Source: Muribaculaceae bacterium (GTDB taxonomy: Bacteria > Bacteroidota > Bacteroidia > Bacteroidales > Muribaculaceae). Taken from it: 64,000 bases of DNA. How positions within the stretch are numbered: the stretch's first letter is position 1; every line of letters begins with the position of its first letter. Below are positions 38,691-48,134 of the stretch, piece by piece. The stretch is from contig JAFZSO010000003.1 of NCBI GenBank assembly GCA_017619355.1, positions 20,949-84,948 of the forward strand, given 5' to 3'. Both the position numbers and the translations under genes were made by a program. The notes beneath the pieces were generated by a model. The model ran no database searches and was not told the DNA's origin. It was given only the letters and a program-made list of their open reading frames with translations.

Positions 38691-39923
38691 ATGAGAAGTA
38701 TTTTGTTTGATTTTAAGTGTCGGTTTTTGAGCGTGGGCGTTCTGGTGCTTTTGGCCATGGTGATGGCAACGTGCGGAATTGATAAGCCCGAGGAGAAGCA
38801 GTCGTCGTTTGAAACCATGACGGTAGAGAAGACCGACATCGAGGTGCCCATCAAGTTCAGTGCGAAGATGAAAGGTCAGTCCGATGTGACAATTTCGCCA
38901 CAGGTGAGCGGCCAGTTGATGAAAATATGCGTGATTGAAGGCCAGCAGGTGAGCCGAGGGCAAGTCCTGTTTGTGATCGACTCTCGCAATGCCCAGCATG
39001 ATCTGCAATCGGCACAAGCCAACCATCAGGCTGCTCTGGCCAGTCTGCAATCGGCACAGGCCAATCTGCAGTCGGCACAGGCACAGGCCAATAGTGCGAA
39101 ACTGGAATATGAGAGCAATAAGAACCTCTATGACAAGAAAATTGTGAGCAACTACACTCTTGAAAACTCGCTGAACACCTATCGGCAGGCGCAAGCGGCC
39201 GTTGGTCAGGCACAGGCATCGGTTCAGCAGGCAAGGGCTTCGGTGAGTCAGGCTCAAGCGGCAGTGAATCGTGCCCGAGTGAATCTGGGCTTCTGCACTC
39301 TCACATCGCCGGTGTCGGGTGTTGTGGGTGAAATCAATGTTCGCGCAGGCGACCAGGTAACTCCCATGACGCAACTCACCATCGTGAGCGGCAACCGTCA
39401 GATGGAGGCATGGTTCTCGGTTCCAGAGTCTGTTCTTGAAGCAGGTGTGTCGTCGGGGGTAACTCAAAGTGATAAAAGCAAATATCTTGAATCACTCCCT
39501 GATGTGTCGTTTGTCATGAAGAACGGAACCGAGTATCCTCATAAGGGCCGCATCTCTAGTCTGACAGGTGTAGTCGATGCCTCCACAGGTTCGCTTGCCT
39601 GCAAAGCCACATTTCCTAACCCCGATGGTCATCTGTACTCGGGCATTCAAGGCACAGTGGTGCTGCCTCTTAGCCAAAAGGGGGTGATGGTGATACCTCA
39701 GGCTGCCGTGGTTCGCCTGCAAGATAAATCCCTGGTCTATAAAGTGAAGGCCGACAGCACCGCTACTGCTGTGGCTGTGGCGATAACCGATGCCGGTAAC
39801 GGCAAGGATGTTATCGTGACCGAGGGGCTCAATGTGGGCGACCGCATTGTCACTGTGGGTGCAAACAATCTGCAGGAAGGACAAAAAGTCTTATTCCCGG
39901 CTACACCCAAAAAGAAAGACTAA
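38691..39923 (+). CDS. RND efflux periplasmic adaptor (AcrA/MexA type)
   Basis: Periplasmic membrane-fusion protein joining the pump to the outer-membrane channel, 410 residues. After a hydrophobic N-terminus (VGVLVLLAMVMATCGIDK; the Cys may be lipidated but the lipobox is poor) come the lipoyl/barrel halves (VTISPQVSGQLMKICVIEGQ and TSPVSGVVGEINVRAGDQV) flanking a long helical hairpin with Ala/Gln heptads (LQSAQANHQAALASLQSAQA). The C-terminal membrane-proximal part includes GIQGTVVLPLSQKGVMVIPQ. The pump gene follows after 3 bases. Confidence 0.92.
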   Translation: MRSILFDFKCRFLSVGVLVLLAMVMATCGIDKPEEKQSSFETMTVEKTDIEVPIKFSAKMKGQSDVTISPQVSGQLMKICVIEGQQVSRGQVLFVIDSRNAQHDLQSAQANHQAALASLQSAQANLQSAQAQANSAKLEYESNKNLYDKKIVSNYTLENSLNTYRQAQAAVGQAQASVQQARASVSQAQAAVNRARVNLGFCTLTSPVSGVVGEINVRAGDQVTPMTQLTIVSGNRQMEAWFSVPESVLEAGVSSGVTQSDKSKYLESLPDVSFVMKNGTEYPHKGRISSLTGVVDASTGSLACKATFPNPDGHLYSGIQGTVVLPLSQKGVMVIPQAAVVRLQDKSLVYKVKADSTATAVAVAITDAGNGKDVIVTEGLNVGDRIVTVGANNLQEGQKVLFPATPKKKD

Positions 39924-39926
39924 GCA

Positions 39927-42900
39927 ATGAAGAATAACATATTCATAAACCGATACGTGATGGCATGCGCAATAGCGATTGTCATCACGCTTGTTGGTTT
40001 CATTTGCATGAGCACACTGCCCATTGAGCAGTATCCCAACATTGCCCCGCCCACGGTGCGCGTCTCGACATCATACACGGGTGCCGACGCTAACACCATT
40101 ATGAAGGCGGTGGTGCAACCGCTTGAGGAGAACATCAATGGCGTGCCGGGGATGACCTATATCACCAGCTCGGCTTCGGCATCGGGCGATGTCTCGATTC
40201 AGGTCTATTTCGAGCAGGGTACCGACCCCGACCTTGCCGCCGTGAATGTGCAGAACCGCGTGAGCCGTGCCACAGCCTTGCTGCCTTCGGAGGTGACGAA
40301 GGTGGGCGTGCAGGTGATGAAGCAGCAGAGCAACATCCTGCACATTGGTGCATTGAAGAGCGTTGACGGCAAGTATGATGCCGACTTTATAGCCAACTAC
40401 ATCGATATTAATGTGCGACCCCGCCTGATGCGCATCACTGGTGTGGGCGACGTGATGGCTCTGGGTAACACCTATGCCCTGCGCATCTGGCTCAAGCCTG
40501 ATGTGATGGCGCAATACGGGTTGGAACCAAACGACGTGTTTGCGGCCATTGGCGGCCAGAGTTTCGTCGCTGCCACAGGCTCACTGGGTGAGCAGTCGGA
40601 GAATGCTTACCAGTACTCAATGGAGTACAAGGGCACGCTGAAGACCGTTGAGGAGTTCAACGACATTGTGCTGCGCACCAGCGACAGTGGCCACCTGTTG
40701 CACTTGAGCGATGTGGCCGATGTGGAAATTGGGGCTGTGAGCTACAACTTCACCTCCAACATCGACGGTAAGCCCGGCACCATCTACATGGTGTTCCAGG
40801 CGCCAGGCGCCAATGCTACCGAAGTGAATGCCCGCATCAACAAGCTCTATGAGGAATTGAAGCCTACGATGCCCGCAGGTCTGGAGTTTGAGATTCTGGA
40901 AACCAGCGACGACTTCCTCTTCGCCGCCATTCACAATGTAGTCGAGACGCTTGTCATCGCCATCATCCTTGTGATTCTCGTGGTGTATTTCTTCCTGCAG
41001 AATTTCAAGGCGACGGTTATTCCCTCACTCTCAATCATCGTATCACTGTTAGGAACCTTCGCCATCGTGTCGCTTGCAGGGTTCTCGCTCAACATACTGA
41101 CGCTATTCGCCTTGGTGCTCGCCATCGGTACTGTGGTCGACGATGCCATCGTGGTCGTGGAGGCGGTGATGGCGAAAATGGAGGGTGGCATAACCGATGC
41201 CCGCGAGGCCACGCGTCAGGCCATGAGCGACGTGTCGGTGGCCGTTATCACGTGCACCTTGGTGTTCATGGCGGTGTTCATCCCCGTGGCCTTCATGCCC
41301 GGCACATCGGGTTCGTTCTTCACGCAGTTCGGTGTCACGCTGGCTTCGGCTGTAGGCCTGTCGTGCGTGTCGGCCTTGACGCTGTGTCCTGCCCTGTGCG
41401 CCATCATGATGCGCTACTCGAAGGATGGAAAAGAGAAGAAGAATCTGAACTACTATGTGACCAAGGCTTATACTGCCAGCTATAATGCCATTCTCAAAAA
41501 ATATAAGAAAAGCGTAGGGCGCTTTATCAAGAAACCGTGGATTTCAGGTGTGCTGCTTGCCGGTGCTGCCTTGTTGCTCATCTTCTTCATGCGCAATTTG
41601 CCTTCTGGACTTGTGCCGCAGGAAGACCAGGGCGTGTTCTTCGCCGAGGTGCGTGCACCTGAAGGTTGCACCCTGCATGAAACACAGGAGATTGTGAAGA
41701 AGGTGGAGGAGAAGGTGAAAAAGATTCCCGAATTAGAGAACTACGCTGTGGTGAGCGGTTACGGCATGATGGCTGGTCGCTCGGGCAGTTGCTATGCCAC
41801 GCTCATCATTCGTCTGAAGAACTGGGACGACCGTCCAGGCATGAATCACAACATCATGCTGGTGTATGCACGCTTTGCCTTCGATTGCAAAGAAATCAAG
41901 AATGCCAAGGTCATCCCCTTCCAGATGCCACAGGTGCCAGGCTACGGTTCCAACAGTAGCGTGAACCTCGTGCTGCAAGACATGCAGGACCGCCCGATGT
42001 CAGATTTCAACGCCGATGCAACCAAGTTCCTCAACAAACTTAATGAGCGGCCTGAAATCATGACGGCCATGTCCACCTACTCTGAGCGCTTCCCGAAGTA
42101 TCAGGTTGAGGTCGATGCCACCCAGTGCGACCGCTCCGGTGTGACACCTGCCACGGTGCTTCGCACGCTTGGTGCCTACTGCGGCGGCTCTTATGTGGGC
42201 AACTTCAATCAGTTCGGTAAGGTATATCGCATCATGGCCAACGCCGCTCCCGAATATCGTCTCGACCCGCAGTCGTTGAATAATATATTTGTGCGTGTGC
42301 AAGGTGGCAAGATGGCTCCCATTTCAGAGTTTGTCACACTCAAGGAGGTTGTCGGTTCGGCCTCGGTCGACCACTTCAACCTGTTCCAGAGCATCACCTG
42401 CGGTGTGATGACCGCCAGCGGATACTCTGAGGGCGACGCCCACGAGGCCATCGCCGAGGTGTTCAAGGAAGAGATGCCTAATGGCTACAGTTATGAGTAT
42501 GGTGGCATGTCGCGCGAAGTGGAGGAGGCAGCTGGCTCTAACGCCACGGCCCTCATCTATTGCATCTGCGCCATCCTCATCTACCTCATTCTTGCATCGC
42601 TTTACAACTCGTGGTTCACTCCGTTGGCAGTGTTGCTCAGTGTGCCCTTCGGTCTGATGGGGTCGTTCGGCATCACTTGGCTCGTATCGCTGCTTCACCT
42701 GCCTGGCATGGAGAACAACATATATCTGCAGACGGGTGTCATCATGCTCATAGGTCTGCTTGCCAAGACGGCCATCCTCATCACCGAGTTTGCTTCTGAA
42801 CGACGTGAACAGGGCATGAGCATTCGCGATGCGGCCTTTGCTGCCTGTGAGGAGCGTCTGCGTCCCATCCTGATGACCGTCGTCACAATGATTGCGGGTA

Positions 42901-43118
42901 TGATTCCGCTCATTATTGCCGGTGGTGCCGGAGCCAATGGTAACCGTGTGCTCGCCCTTGGCGTTACAGCCGGTATGGCCGTGGGCACGCTCGCCTTGCT
43001 CTTTGTTGTGCCTGCCTTCTTTATCGTGTTCCAGAAACTTCACGAAAAGTATCAGGGTGGTCCAAAGAAGAACGACGAAGAACAATTGCAAGAATCAAAC
43101 GAAACAAAATCATTATAA
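39927..43118 (+). CDS. RND multidrug efflux pump (AcrB/HAE1 type)
   Basis: Inner-membrane proton-driven drug exporter, 1063 residues. Signs: INRYVMACAIAIVITLVGFI at the N-terminus, LPIEQYPNIAPPTVRVSTSY, the proton relay pair in IGTVVDDAIVVVEAV (equivalent to AcrB D407/D408) and the lysine in LIGLLAKTAILITEFA (K940). These residues mark the drug (HAE1) rather than the heavy-metal subfamily, which limits the metal-export reading of its neighbour at 43149. Substrate unknown. Confidence 0.95.
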   Translation: MKNNIFINRYVMACAIAIVITLVGFICMSTLPIEQYPNIAPPTVRVSTSYTGADANTIMKAVVQPLEENINGVPGMTYITSSASASGDVSIQVYFEQGTDPDLAAVNVQNRVSRATALLPSEVTKVGVQVMKQQSNILHIGALKSVDGKYDADFIANYIDINVRPRLMRITGVGDVMALGNTYALRIWLKPDVMAQYGLEPNDVFAAIGGQSFVAATGSLGEQSENAYQYSMEYKGTLKTVEEFNDIVLRTSDSGHLLHLSDVADVEIGAVSYNFTSNIDGKPGTIYMVFQAPGANATEVNARINKLYEELKPTMPAGLEFEILETSDDFLFAAIHNVVETLVIAIILVILVVYFFLQNFKATVIPSLSIIVSLLGTFAIVSLAGFSLNILTLFALVLAIGTVVDDAIVVVEAVMAKMEGGITDAREATRQAMSDVSVAVITCTLVFMAVFIPVAFMPGTSGSFFTQFGVTLASAVGLSCVSALTLCPALCAIMMRYSKDGKEKKNLNYYVTKAYTASYNAILKKYKKSVGRFIKKPWISGVLLAGAALLLIFFMRNLPSGLVPQEDQGVFFAEVRAPEGCTLHETQEIVKKVEEKVKKIPELENYAVVSGYGMMAGRSGSCYATLIIRLKNWDDRPGMNHNIMLVYARFAFDCKEIKNAKVIPFQMPQVPGYGSNSSVNLVLQDMQDRPMSDFNADATKFLNKLNERPEIMTAMSTYSERFPKYQVEVDATQCDRSGVTPATVLRTLGAYCGGSYVGNFNQFGKVYRIMANAAPEYRLDPQSLNNIFVRVQGGKMAPISEFVTLKEVVGSASVDHFNLFQSITCGVMTASGYSEGDAHEAIAEVFKEEMPNGYSYEYGGMSREVEEAAGSNATALIYCICAILIYLILASLYNSWFTPLAVLLSVPFGLMGSFGITWLVSLLHLPGMENNIYLQTGVIMLIGLLAKTAILITEFASERREQGMSIRDAAFAACEERLRPILMTVVTMIAGMIPLIIAGGAGANGNRVLALGVTAGMAVGTLALLFVVPAFFIVFQKLHEKYQGGPKKNDEEQLQESNETKSL

Positions 43119-43148
43119 TCTATAAATTCTATTATAATTTCTACTTTT

Positions 43149-46100
43149 ATGAGAACCTTTGTTTTGAAAAAACTGTTACTGTTATTTATTTTAGCGATAG
43201 GAACAGGAACTGCATTGGCTGAAGACTACGCTGTGCAGTGGGTGAAGACAAGTCTCAATGGTGTACAATCAGGCGATACCATTCTGCTTGTTGATGAGTA
43301 CTATTCTGTTGCACTTCCTAATAATCTTACTGATTTTAGGGGAATCGATGTGACATTAAAAAATGACAAAATTATTGGAGATGTCTCGAGTGGCATCAAG
43401 TGGACTATTACAAAAAATGCAAATGGTACCCTTACATTCAAAAGGGCCGACGGTCGTCCGCTTGCTGCATCATCTGACGCTAATCTGGTTGTAAGTGCTG
43501 GCGGCGTGTCTCAATTTACTTATGATGAAGAATTTGGCCTTCTCAGTTGCGTTGTGAACAATAAGGAATATTTTATTGAATGGAACTATGCAGTTGATTG
43601 TTGGGCAAGGCTTCATGATGCATCAACACCCAGTCCCAGTCCTGCAAGTTTCTCCATCTTCAAAAGAGATTACCAGACTTTTGTAAAGTGGAAAAAGGTT
43701 GCATTTAGTAATATTGCTGATAACGATGAGCTGGTGATAGCTGATTTGGCGACAGCAAATGCCATGTCGAACGACAAGGGGGCTGACAAGGCGCCCGCCT
43801 TGGTGTCAGTGGAACTGAATGCCGATAAAGACCGCATCACGGGAGATGTGCCTAATAATATTAAGTGGAAGGGCAAAAAAGGTTCAGGTGTCAGTTTCGT
43901 TACACCCTCAAATGATACCTTAATGCTTATTGGAAAAAGCAATGGCCTGCGTGTGGGTAGTGTTTCTGATGGCAGTTCGGAGTTTACCTTAAAGAAAGAT
44001 TTTCTCTCTACTATTATTGATTCGAAAACCTACTATGCTGGTGTGAAATCAAGCTTTATGAGCAGCAAGTGGGAACTTTTGGAAGAAACACAGGATGGAA
44101 ATGTAAGCGACGACATTATCGATACCCAGATAGCATTCTTCAAGAAGGAAGTTTCTAAACAAAAGATTGTGACCCTGGAATTCGCATCCGACGATTTCTC
44201 TGCCGACTTATCGGACGGAACTGTAACTCTTGGCATTACATGCAATGGAGCACCTGAGTCAATGATTCAATGGTCAAGCGGCAATACTGCTATAGCTACC
44301 GTCAGCAATGGCGTGGTGACTTTGTTGAAACGCGGTACGGTAGTGATTACTGCAAGAATTGAAGAAAATGAATATCATGACAAGGCTTTAGCCACCTGCA
44401 CACTGAGAATTGACGATGCTTCATCGTCGCTGCCTGGCAGCAAGAATCATCCGTTCACTGTGGCACAGGCCAAGGAACTGGCTGAGAATGGTACTGTCAC
44501 CATCGACAATGTGACCATTACGCTCGAAGAAGGCTGCAACTACTACATTAGAGGTATGGTGAGCAAAGTCAATTCCGGTATGCTCAGCATGTTCGGTGAC
44601 TTAGGCCTTGACGAGATGATGGGCGGAGACATGGATATGGATGAGATGTTTGGCGACATGGACTTTGACATGGACGCGATGGGTGATATGGGTTTTGACA
44701 TTTCATCTCTCATTCCTGGTTTTGGCAGTTCTGACGGACTCACTTATTATATATCTGATGACGGCACTAAAGACAATCAGTTGAAGGTTGTCAATGGTCA
44801 TGGAGTGGAAATTCCCAACTCAAGTGAAGGAGCCGATGTGACATTTGCAGAGCTGAAAGACTTGAGCCCTGGTGACAATGTGGTGGTTTGTGGACCGCTG
44901 ATTTATACCGAGGACAATAATATGTTTGCCAGTCTGATGGGTGGTTCCGACAACGAGGAACCTAAGATGTCGGCCAAGGTGGGTGAACTGAACCACCTTG
45001 ATGATATTGATTTAACGCTCCTTGTCTCAGACCAGGCGATATTTGTTAACTCTACCAAGAGCCTCACAGAAGAGCCTGATTTCTTCTACAGACTTACAAA
45101 AGACGTTCAAGGAGAAGTTACTATCAAGACATCTGACGAGGAGATTGCCTCGTGGGATGATGAAGCCAAGACGCTTACTGGTGTGCAGGTGGGCAAGGCA
45201 AAGATCACCGTTAAGGTGAAAGTGAAAGTGGCTGAAGATAATCCTGAAACAACAGATGTCAACGAGGAGAAGTCATACACGATGAAGCGCAAGTTCCAAC
45301 TGACCGTGCAGACGAGAGACATCTTGCCAGCCGGAAAGAATGCCGGTAGCTATGTGCTGACTCATAATGTCACTAGCCTGACCGACGGCACCCGCCTGCT
45401 GCTTGTTGGCACAAGGGTTAAGGATGGTGAATCCACACACTACGCTATGAGCGCCAATAACTCAATGATGGGTGGTGGCAAGGGCGGTAACAAAGTCACT
45501 ATCGAAAATAATAGAATTCCATTCAATTCGGTTCCCGAGAATACTCAGGAGATCGTTCTTGAAAAAGAAGGTGATGTGTGGTATCTCAACGTGGGACAGG
45601 ACGAGGATGGCAATAACCTCTATCTCTACGCTTCTGATACATCAAGTGATGACGAGGAAGACCCTGAGGGTTCTGAAGGTTCTGAAGGTTTTGACATCTC
45701 GGCATTATTGGAAATGTTCATGCCAGGTTCTGGTCTGAAAGTGGCAACCAAAGAGGCCGCTGGTGACAGTTGCAAGGCTGTCATTGACATAACAGACGGC
45801 ATTGCAACAATCCAGTTCCCCACAACTGAAGGCAAAAAGACCATCATTAAACTCGCAAGTTCTTTCGACATGGAGGAAATGATGAATATGTTCGGTGGCG
45901 AAGGTGAAGGTGGCAGTAGCGGTGGCGGTAGCACTTCCTTCGACATGGGCTCCTTCGACTTCTTCATGGCTTCATTTAACACCAAGGCTGCCGATGATGA
46001 GAAAGGCATTATGCCACGCATATTCCGCTTCGTTCCAGATTCGCAATTTGATATCAATATTGATGAATCTCATTGGATTACAATAGTACCTTATAATAAT

Positions 46101-46631
46101 GTGACCATGCCAGAAGATCTTCAGGGATATGTGGTGACAAGAATCAAGACTGAAGAGGATAAGGCCATTATCAGAAAAGTGGATGCGTTGAAGGGCGGCG
46201 AGCCTTATCTGCTCCATAGTGATAGGGGAGGAACATTCACTTTGACTCTGACTCAAGACTCCATTGCAGCACCTAAGAAAAACTTGTTGCTGATAAGTGA
46301 TGCCACTACGGCTGATAGTGTATTCGTGTTAGACTATGTCGACAGTTTGGCCGCATTCTATCGCTGGAATGGTGGGCTCTTGGGTTCAGGACATGTATAT
46401 CTGCCAGCTGAGAGTTCGACAACCAGTGACTGTATCATTTTTGGTGAAGAGTTCCTCTTGGGTGATGTGAACCGTGATGGCGAAGTGGATGTGCTTGATG
46501 TCACCGCACTCATTAATATGATACTTGGTGTACTTGAAAAGGATCAGGAAGTTGCCGATGTGAATGCTGATGGCGAAGTGGATGTGCGTGATGTCACAAT
46601 GCTCATCAACATTATTCTAAACATTAACTGA
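43149..46631 (+). CDS. Large secreted protein with Ig-like domains, Met/Asp-rich segments and dockerin-like C-terminus
   Basis: 1160 residues; function not recognised. Signal peptide about 1-25 (LLLLFILAIGTGTALA). BIG2-like Ig modules at about 357-425 (IQWSSGNTAIATVSNGVVTL) and near 635-700. A striking stretch at about 478-520 is rich in Met, Asp and Gly (MMGGDMDMDEMFGDMDFD), with a second Met/Gly/Ser-rich run near 905-940. The C-terminus carries two dockerin type I-like calcium loops (GDVNRDGEVDVLDVTALINM and ADVNADGEVDVRDVTMLINI). It stands between the RND pump and outer-membrane factor genes, 30 bases after the pump; a terminator-like hairpin follows it. Confidence 0.75.
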   Translation: MRTFVLKKLLLLFILAIGTGTALAEDYAVQWVKTSLNGVQSGDTILLVDEYYSVALPNNLTDFRGIDVTLKNDKIIGDVSSGIKWTITKNANGTLTFKRADGRPLAASSDANLVVSAGGVSQFTYDEEFGLLSCVVNNKEYFIEWNYAVDCWARLHDASTPSPSPASFSIFKRDYQTFVKWKKVAFSNIADNDELVIADLATANAMSNDKGADKAPALVSVELNADKDRITGDVPNNIKWKGKKGSGVSFVTPSNDTLMLIGKSNGLRVGSVSDGSSEFTLKKDFLSTIIDSKTYYAGVKSSFMSSKWELLEETQDGNVSDDIIDTQIAFFKKEVSKQKIVTLEFASDDFSADLSDGTVTLGITCNGAPESMIQWSSGNTAIATVSNGVVTLLKRGTVVITARIEENEYHDKALATCTLRIDDASSSLPGSKNHPFTVAQAKELAENGTVTIDNVTITLEEGCNYYIRGMVSKVNSGMLSMFGDLGLDEMMGGDMDMDEMFGDMDFDMDAMGDMGFDISSLIPGFGSSDGLTYYISDDGTKDNQLKVVNGHGVEIPNSSEGADVTFAELKDLSPGDNVVVCGPLIYTEDNNMFASLMGGSDNEEPKMSAKVGELNHLDDIDLTLLVSDQAIFVNSTKSLTEEPDFFYRLTKDVQGEVTIKTSDEEIASWDDEAKTLTGVQVGKAKITVKVKVKVAEDNPETTDVNEEKSYTMKRKFQLTVQTRDILPAGKNAGSYVLTHNVTSLTDGTRLLLVGTRVKDGESTHYAMSANNSMMGGGKGGNKVTIENNRIPFNSVPENTQEIVLEKEGDVWYLNVGQDEDGNNLYLYASDTSSDDEEDPEGSEGSEGFDISALLEMFMPGSGLKVATKEAAGDSCKAVIDITDGIATIQFPTTEGKKTIIKLASSFDMEEMMNMFGGEGEGGSSGGGSTSFDMGSFDFFMASFNTKAADDEKGIMPRIFRFVPDSQFDINIDESHWITIVPYNNVTMPEDLQGYVVTRIKTEEDKAIIRKVDALKGGEPYLLHSDRGGTFTLTLTQDSIAAPKKNLLLISDATTADSVFVLDYVDSLAAFYRWNGGLLGSGHVYLPAESSTTSDCIIFGEEFLLGDVNRDGEVDVLDVTALINMILGVLEKDQEVADVNADGEVDVRDVTMLINIILNIN

Positions 46632-46649
46632 CCTTCAAAAAAAAGACGG

Positions 46650-46690
46650 TTTTGTGTGGGGCAGGGTTTCACCTCCTTGCCCCCACAAAA
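46650..46690 (+). terminator. Terminator-like hairpin after the dockerin protein
   Basis: TTTTGTG(T)GGGGCAGG from 46650 can pair with CCTTGCCCCCACAAAA ending at 46690, with single-base bulges. No pure T-run follows on the + strand, so it may attenuate rather than stop transcription into the outer-membrane factor gene. Confidence 0.45.
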
Positions 46691-46712
46691 ATAATAAATA
46701 ATATAATATTTA

Positions 46713-48128
46713 ATGAACAGGAACACTATTCTAATCTTTGTCGTCAGCATTATACTGACTGGGTGTGGGCTACATCAAAAATATGTGCAGAGTGTGACCC
46801 CACCTGCCAACGCCTTTGGCACATCGCAAGACGTGCTGGCGCAAGGAGGTGGCACATCCATGGCACAGTTGTCGTGGCGAGAGTTCTTCACCGACCCCTT
46901 GCTTCAACAGCTCATTGAGCAGGTGTTGGCCAACAATACCGACTTGAACTCGGCCCGCATTGCTGTGGAGAAAAGCGATGCCGCTCTGACTGCAGCCAAG
47001 AAGGCCTTCTTGCCGTCGGTCTATTTCTCGCCGTCGGGCTCGCTGTCGAGTTTCGACTTCGGGCCCCTGAGCAAGACCTACAACCTGCCGCTTCAAATCA
47101 ATATGGACTTTGACGTCTTTGGTTCCATATCTAACAAGAAACGTGCTGCCAATGCTGTGCTTCTCCAGTCCCAGGTGCGTGAAGAAGCCATGCGTGCCAA
47201 CCTCATATCGGCCGTTGCTCAGCAGTATTATATGCTGCAGTTGCTCGACCGTCAGTTAGAGATTCTGACTGCCACCGACAGCCTGTGGCACGCTTCGTTA
47301 GAGACCGAGAAAACGCTTTGGGAAAACGGAAAAGTTTATTCCACTGCTGTCAATCAAATGGAATCGTCATACCTGAACGTGAAGACCCAGATTGTTGACG
47401 TTCGCCGCAATATTCGCAGCGTGGAGAATGACATCTGCAGTTTGCTGGCCGACACGCCTCACCACATTGAGCGCAGTCATTGGGGCAGTTCTGCTTTACC
47501 AGAGCATTCCGACGAAACGACTGGACAAAGAATGTTTGACACGAAGTTTATTCAGATAGGTGTTCCCGCAACCATGCTCGAACTGCGGCCCGACATACGT
47601 CTTGCCAACTTTGCAATGGAAGAGGCCTTCTACAACACGCAGGATGCCCGTTCGGCATTTTACCCCAACATCTCGTTGCAGGGTGTCGCAGGGTGGACCA
47701 ACAGTGCCGGAAGCATGGTGGTGAACCCAGGCAAGATTTTGCTTAACGCCGTGGCATCGCTCACACAGCCAATCTTTGCCAGAGGCAAGATCAAGGCAAA
47801 CTACAAGATTGCGCAGCTCACAGAAGAAGACCTGAAACGCAGGTATGTGCAGACCGTCATTGATGCCGGCAATCAGGTGAATGAAGCGCTGGCCGACTGC
47901 CAGGCAGCTCGCGAGAAACACAGCTACTTCCACCGACAGGTTGATGTGCTGCACCAGGCCTATATTGGAACTCATGAACTGATGGACAATGGCAAGTCGA
48001 GCTATCTCGAAGTGCTTACTGCTCAGGAAACTCTCCTTAATGCTCAGCTCAACGAGGCCATGAACATGTATAATGGAGCGCAGGCTGTCATTGCTCTTTA
48101 CATTGCTTTAGGAGGAGCAACACGATAA
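46713..48128 (+). CDS. Outer-membrane efflux lipoprotein (OprM/TolC type)
   Basis: Third part of the tripartite efflux system, 471 residues. The signal ends in a lipobox (VVSIILTGC, Cys18). Family features: TNSAGSMVVNPGKIL-type region, RPDIRLANFAMEEAFYNTQDA (typical RPDI.xAE motif), NISLQGVAGW and a C-terminal helical repeat LTAQETLLNAQLNEAMNMYN. It lies in the same run as the adaptor and pump but is separated from them by the 3.5-kb dockerin gene. Confidence 0.93.
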   Translation: MNRNTILIFVVSIILTGCGLHQKYVQSVTPPANAFGTSQDVLAQGGGTSMAQLSWREFFTDPLLQQLIEQVLANNTDLNSARIAVEKSDAALTAAKKAFLPSVYFSPSGSLSSFDFGPLSKTYNLPLQINMDFDVFGSISNKKRAANAVLLQSQVREEAMRANLISAVAQQYYMLQLLDRQLEILTATDSLWHASLETEKTLWENGKVYSTAVNQMESSYLNVKTQIVDVRRNIRSVENDICSLLADTPHHIERSHWGSSALPEHSDETTGQRMFDTKFIQIGVPATMLELRPDIRLANFAMEEAFYNTQDARSAFYPNISLQGVAGWTNSAGSMVVNPGKILLNAVASLTQPIFARGKIKANYKIAQLTEEDLKRRYVQTVIDAGNQVNEALADCQAAREKHSYFHRQVDVLHQAYIGTHELMDNGKSSYLEVLTAQETLLNAQLNEAMNMYNGAQAVIALYIALGGATR

Positions 48129-48134
48129 AAACAA

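Noticed and set aside
39927-43118. Heavy-metal RND pump suggested by the Met-rich neighbour
   Set aside because: The VVDDAIVVVEAV and LIGLLAKTAILI motifs and the N-terminus match the HAE1 drug-exporter type rather than CusA.
43149-46631. Cellulosome component because of dockerin-like repeats
   Set aside because: No cohesin, scaffold or cellulase gene is in the window, and similar ends are common on Bacteroidales surface proteins of other function.
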